Assembly (NCBI RefSeq): GCF_008642295.1
Contig: NZ_CP029190.1
Span: 6,865,501-6,929,500 of the forward strand
Direction: 5' to 3'
Origin: Streptomyces venezuelae
GTDB lineage: Bacteria; Actinomycetota; Actinomycetes; Streptomycetales; Streptomycetaceae
DNA: 64,000 bases
This document shows, piece after piece, positions 61,386 to 64,000 of the stretch; position 1 is the stretch's first letter, and every line of letters begins with the position of its first letter. Under the pieces are notes generated by a model. That model was not told the DNA's origin. It saw only the letters and a program-made list of their open reading frames with translations, and searched no databases. Both the position numbers and the translations under genes were made by a program.

Positions 61386-61886
61386 ATGTCCTTCCTCCGC
61401 CGCCACCGTGCCGCCACCCCTGCCGGGCCGGACTTCGATGTCCTGGCCATGGACCCGGGCGACTGGCCGGGCAACCTCGGGGCCGGGCTGCTGCCCGCCG
61501 CCGACGGCAGCTGCCAGGGTGTCTTCCTCCGCTACGACCTCTTCGGCGGACGCGGCCCCGCGATGATCATCGGCAACCTCCCCGAGGGCTCCCCGGCCCG
61601 GGAGCTCGCCGACAAGCAGATCCCCTTCGAGGTGGCCCAGCTCCTCGACGCCCTCGAGAACGACGAGGACGTCGAGGTCACCGGCGTCGAGGACTGCCCC
61701 GTGATGCAGGGAGACAACCTCCTCATCGTCCGCAAGATCAAGCTGTCCGAGTCGCGGATCTCCTGCGTGCAGTTCGACCGCAGCGACAACGTCCTCGTGA
61801 CCATCGCCAGCTGGGACCGGCCGATCACCGACGACCTGTACGCGCTGCTGAAGCCGCTGCCCGCGGAGCTCTTCCAGCAGGGCTGA
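61386..61886 (+). CDS. Conserved hypothetical protein
   Basis: 166 residues from ATG 61386. No membrane segment or signal peptide. Acidic alpha/beta composition: FDVLAMDPGDWPGNLGAGLLPA, GVFLRYDLFGGRGPAMIIGNLPEG, ISCVQFDRSDNVLVTIASWDRPI, and a final helix DDLYALLKPLPAELFQQ. I recognise no catalytic motif. The 150-base gap upstream has no gene or clear signal. Confidence 0.6.
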   Translation: MSFLRRHRAATPAGPDFDVLAMDPGDWPGNLGAGLLPAADGSCQGVFLRYDLFGGRGPAMIIGNLPEGSPARELADKQIPFEVAQLLDALENDEDVEVTGVEDCPVMQGDNLLIVRKIKLSESRISCVQFDRSDNVLVTIASWDRPITDDLYALLKPLPAELFQQG

Positions 61887-61952
61887 CCAGCCGCCCGGCA
61901 GCCCCCTCGGGCAGCCGGCGGAGGCCGCCCGTCCGGCCGCCGGCCCGCCGGC

Positions 61953-63716
61953 TCAGCGCGCCGCGTCCGCGAGGTCGTTCGCCGCCACATAGCCGAACGT
62001 CATCGCGGGGCCGATGGTGGAACCCGCCCCCGCATAGCTGTGGCCCATCACGGCCGCACTCGCGTTCCCCGCCGCATACAGGCCGGTGATCACCGAACCG
62101 TCCGGCCGCAGCGCCCGGGCCCGTGCGTCCGTCACGATGCCGCCCTTCGTCCCCAGGTCCCCGGGCACGATCCGGAACGCGTAGAACGGCGGCGCCCACA
62201 CCGGTGCCAGGCAGGAATTCGGCTGTACGGCCGGGTCGGTGTAGTAGTGGTCGTACGCCGTGTCCCCGCGCCCGAAGTCCGTGTCGGTGCCCTGCCACGC
62301 CTGCGCGTTGAACCGGTTCAGGGTCGCCCGGAACGCCGCCGCCGGAACCCCGATCTGCCCCGCCAGCGCATCCCACGTCCAGGCCTTCTTCACCGCACCC
62401 GCCTGGTACCAGGAGTCCGGGAACACGATCGTCGGAAGCACGTCCTTGAACAGGTACTTGCTGCGGTAGTTCTGATCGACGATCAGCCAGGCCGGGATGT
62501 GCGAACCCGGCGCCCCCTTGTCCCGCTCGTACATCACATGCACCACATCGCTGTACGGGGCCGCCTCGTTGACGAACCGCGCGCCCTGCCCGTTCACGAT
62601 CAGCCCGCCCGGCAGGGTCCGCTCCGCCAGGCAGAAATACGGCTCACCGGGCAGCGGGATCGAGGGACCCCACCACGCGTCCTCCATCAGACCCAGCGCC
62701 GCACCCGCCCGCTGCCCCGCCCGGATGCCGTCCCCGGTGTTCTCCTTCGCCCCCACCGACCACTGGGTGCCGATCGGCTGCTGCTGGTACTGCGCCCGCA
62801 TCTCCGCGTTGTGCTCGAACCCGCCCGAGCCGACGATCACACCGCGCCGTGCCCGCACGACCCCGCGGACCCCCTCCTTCTCCACCACCGCACCGGTCAC
62901 CGCACCGCCCTCCTGCACCAGGTCCAGGAGCGGACTGTTCAGCCACACCGGCACCCCGGCACCCATCAGCCCGGCCCGCAGACCGGCCGCCAGGGCCTGG
63001 CCCATGGTCAGCGGCTTCTCCCCGCGCAGCGCCGCCTTGGTGCCGCGCGCCAGGCATTCGGTGGACACCGCGAGACCCCTGGCGTTCACGGCGGCCAGGG
63101 TCAGCCACTTGTAGTCCTGGCTGAACACCACCATCCCGGCCGGCACGGGCATGTACGCCGAGTTCAGCCGGGCGAGTTCGGGGCCGAGGACCCGGCCGTC
63201 CAGCTGGTCCGGCTCGATGGACCGGCCGTTCGGCAGACCACCGGGCAGCTGGGGGTAGTAGTCGCTGTAGCCCTCCATGAACCGGAATCGCAGCGGGCTG
63301 TTGGCCATCACGAAGTCCAGCATCCGCGGCCCGTTGGCGAGGAACGCCGCCTGCCGGTCCGCCGGCACCTCGTCCCCGACCACCGCCGCCAGATACGCCG
63401 CCGCCTTCTGCGGGGTGTCCGGCACCCCGGCACCCAGGATCACGGAGTTGTTCGGCAGCCAGATCCCGGCACCGGACCGCGCCGCGGACCCGCCGAAGGT
63501 GGCGGCCTTCTCGACCACGACCACACTGAGGCCCCGCCGGGCGGCGGTGAGCGCGGCGGTCATCCCGGCCGCCCCGGAGCCGACCACGACGACGTCGTAC
63601 AGGCCGAGGGAGGGCAGGTCCGCGGCCTGCGCCGGGCCGCCCGGCAGCACGGTGGCGGCGAGCGCTCCGGCGCCGGCCCCGGCCAGGACCGTACGGCGGG
63701 AAGGGGAGGAAGACAT
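61953..63716 (-). CDS. KstD-like 3-oxosteroid 1-dehydrogenase-type flavoprotein with Tat signal
   Basis: 587 residues from ATG 63716. SRRTVLAGAGAGALAATVLPGGPAQA is a Tat-like signal. The FAD motif VVVVGSGAAGMTAALTAARRG (46-51 GSGAAG), VEKAATFGGSAARSGAGIWLPNN, GYSDYYPQLPGG and the closing GNASAAVMGHSYAGAGSTIGPAMTFGY match the KstD family; Tyr-Ala-Gly-Ala-Gly in the last block corresponds to the Tyr487/Gly491 pair of Rhodococcus KstD1. KstD introduces the 1,2 double bond into ring A of 3-ketosteroids. Known KstDs are cytoplasmic, so the signal is unusual. A fumarate-reductase-type flavoprotein with another substrate is the alternative. Confidence 0.74.
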   Translation of the reverse strand: MSSSPSRRTVLAGAGAGALAATVLPGGPAQAADLPSLGLYDVVVVGSGAAGMTAALTAARRGLSVVVVEKAATFGGSAARSGAGIWLPNNSVILGAGVPDTPQKAAAYLAAVVGDEVPADRQAAFLANGPRMLDFVMANSPLRFRFMEGYSDYYPQLPGGLPNGRSIEPDQLDGRVLGPELARLNSAYMPVPAGMVVFSQDYKWLTLAAVNARGLAVSTECLARGTKAALRGEKPLTMGQALAAGLRAGLMGAGVPVWLNSPLLDLVQEGGAVTGAVVEKEGVRGVVRARRGVIVGSGGFEHNAEMRAQYQQQPIGTQWSVGAKENTGDGIRAGQRAGAALGLMEDAWWGPSIPLPGEPYFCLAERTLPGGLIVNGQGARFVNEAAPYSDVVHVMYERDKGAPGSHIPAWLIVDQNYRSKYLFKDVLPTIVFPDSWYQAGAVKKAWTWDALAGQIGVPAAAFRATLNRFNAQAWQGTDTDFGRGDTAYDHYYTDPAVQPNSCLAPVWAPPFYAFRIVPGDLGTKGGIVTDARARALRPDGSVITGLYAAGNASAAVMGHSYAGAGSTIGPAMTFGYVAANDLADAAR

Positions 63717-63868
63717 GGGCGGGCTCCAGCGTCGGGTGGACGGACCGTGGGAGGACATGCCTGGTGCTGAATCAGAAAAGGTGTTCGGGGGATCATGTGA
63801 AGTCAAGGCATACGCACGGGTGGCTCACCGGGGTGGCGACCCGCCCGGCCCCGTCCCAGGCTGGACGC

Positions 63869-64000
63869 GTGACCGAGGACCACCGCCACCCGGACCTGCG
63901 TGCCGTCTATGTGAACTGCACCTTGAAGCGTTCGCCCGAGGTGAGCAATACCGAGGGGCTGATCGCCCGCAGCCGGGCGGTGATGGAGGCGAACGGGGTC
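63869..64000 (+). CDS. Flavodoxin-fold NAD(P)H-dependent reductase (start only)
   Basis: A GTG start at 63869 opens a frame running off the right edge; 44 residues are visible. VYVNCTLKRSPEVSNTEGLIARS is the first strand and phosphate loop of NADPH-dependent FMN reductases (typically nGSPR), here with TLKRSPEVSNT. It diverges from the KstD-like gene. The family call rests on this short piece only. Confidence 0.55.
   Translation, partial: MTEDHRHPDLRAVYVNCTLKRSPEVSNTEGLIARSRAVMEANGV

Noticed and set aside
63767..63775. CTGA-A-TCAG upstream of the KstD-like gene as a third TCTGA/TCAGA operator
   Set aside because: The spacer is one base rather than seven and only one arm resembles the other two sites.

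Overview
The window is about 73% GC, with near-saturated G/C at third codon positions, frequent GTG starts and only two in-frame TTA codons. It also carries a mycothiol-dependent-enzyme family protein, a LAL-type ATPase regulator, a DUF397 protein and Tat and lipoprotein signals. Together these point to a Streptomyces (or very close relative) chromosome. No rRNA, tRNA, CRISPR array, insertion sequence or prophage was seen.

Layout. 1-1049: end of a phosphodiester-glycosidase-type protein. 1030-4445: molybdate uptake unit (HTH-Mop regulator, ModA, fused ModBC) on the minus strand. 4580-7050: S4 RNA-binding protein and the DhaKLM dihydroxyacetone phosphotransfer operon. 7120-10375: minus-strand unit of a FAD monooxygenase, a MAB_1171c-type membrane protein and an ImmA/IrrE-type HExxH peptidase whose gene has a TTA codon. 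10615-15954: methyltransferase, esterase, threonine catabolism (tdh, kbl) and a LysR regulator. 16074-20584: molybdenum hydroxylase (FAD subunit, fused 2Fe-2S/Mo subunit) with a membrane-anchored double ABM protein. 20894-24267: SIS isomerase, class II aldolase, lipoprotein and amidohydrolase. 24355-32688: FadE26-like acyl-CoA dehydrogenase, methyltransferase, secreted peptide, MpaB-family protein, TPR kinase, membrane protein and carotenoid-desaturase-like oxidoreductase. 32916-36453: DUF1062 protein, secreted protein, a disrupted secreted-protein gene and a DUF1275 membrane protein. 36564-50747: serine hydrolase, flavin oxidoreductase plus acyl-CoA ligase, ChaA antiporter, penicillin-acylase-family protein, squalene/phytoene synthase relative, YihY, PaaK, an alpha/beta hydrolase and an MFS exporter. 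50760-56596: steroid side-chain block. 56702-61886: DUF397, LAL regulator, maleylpyruvate isomerase family, PIN/NYN-like and hypothetical proteins. 61953 to the end: a KstD-like flavoprotein and the start of a flavodoxin-fold gene.

The strongest theme is a dispersed steroid/lipid catabolic regulon. A fadD19-like ligase diverges from an echA19-like hydratase, which is followed by a double-DUF35 protein and two Ltp-type thiolases, as in the Rv3515c-Rv3523 region of Mycobacterium tuberculosis. A FadE26/ChsE4-like dehydrogenase lies 28 kb away, and a KstD-like enzyme closes the window. Two sites fit the KstR consensus TNNAACNNGTTNNA exactly, one before the fadE26-like gene and one before the echA19-like gene. 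A second shared palindrome (TCTGA-N7-TCAGA) links the 50-56 kb block to the flavin oxidoreductase/acyl-CoA ligase pair at 38.5-41.2 kb.

Other points: a double-lesion pseudogene under an AT-rich operator-like island, strong hairpins inside the modA-modBC and tdh-kbl units, a duplicated kbl 3' end, and a TTA codon placing the ImmA-like/membrane-protein pair under possible bldA control.
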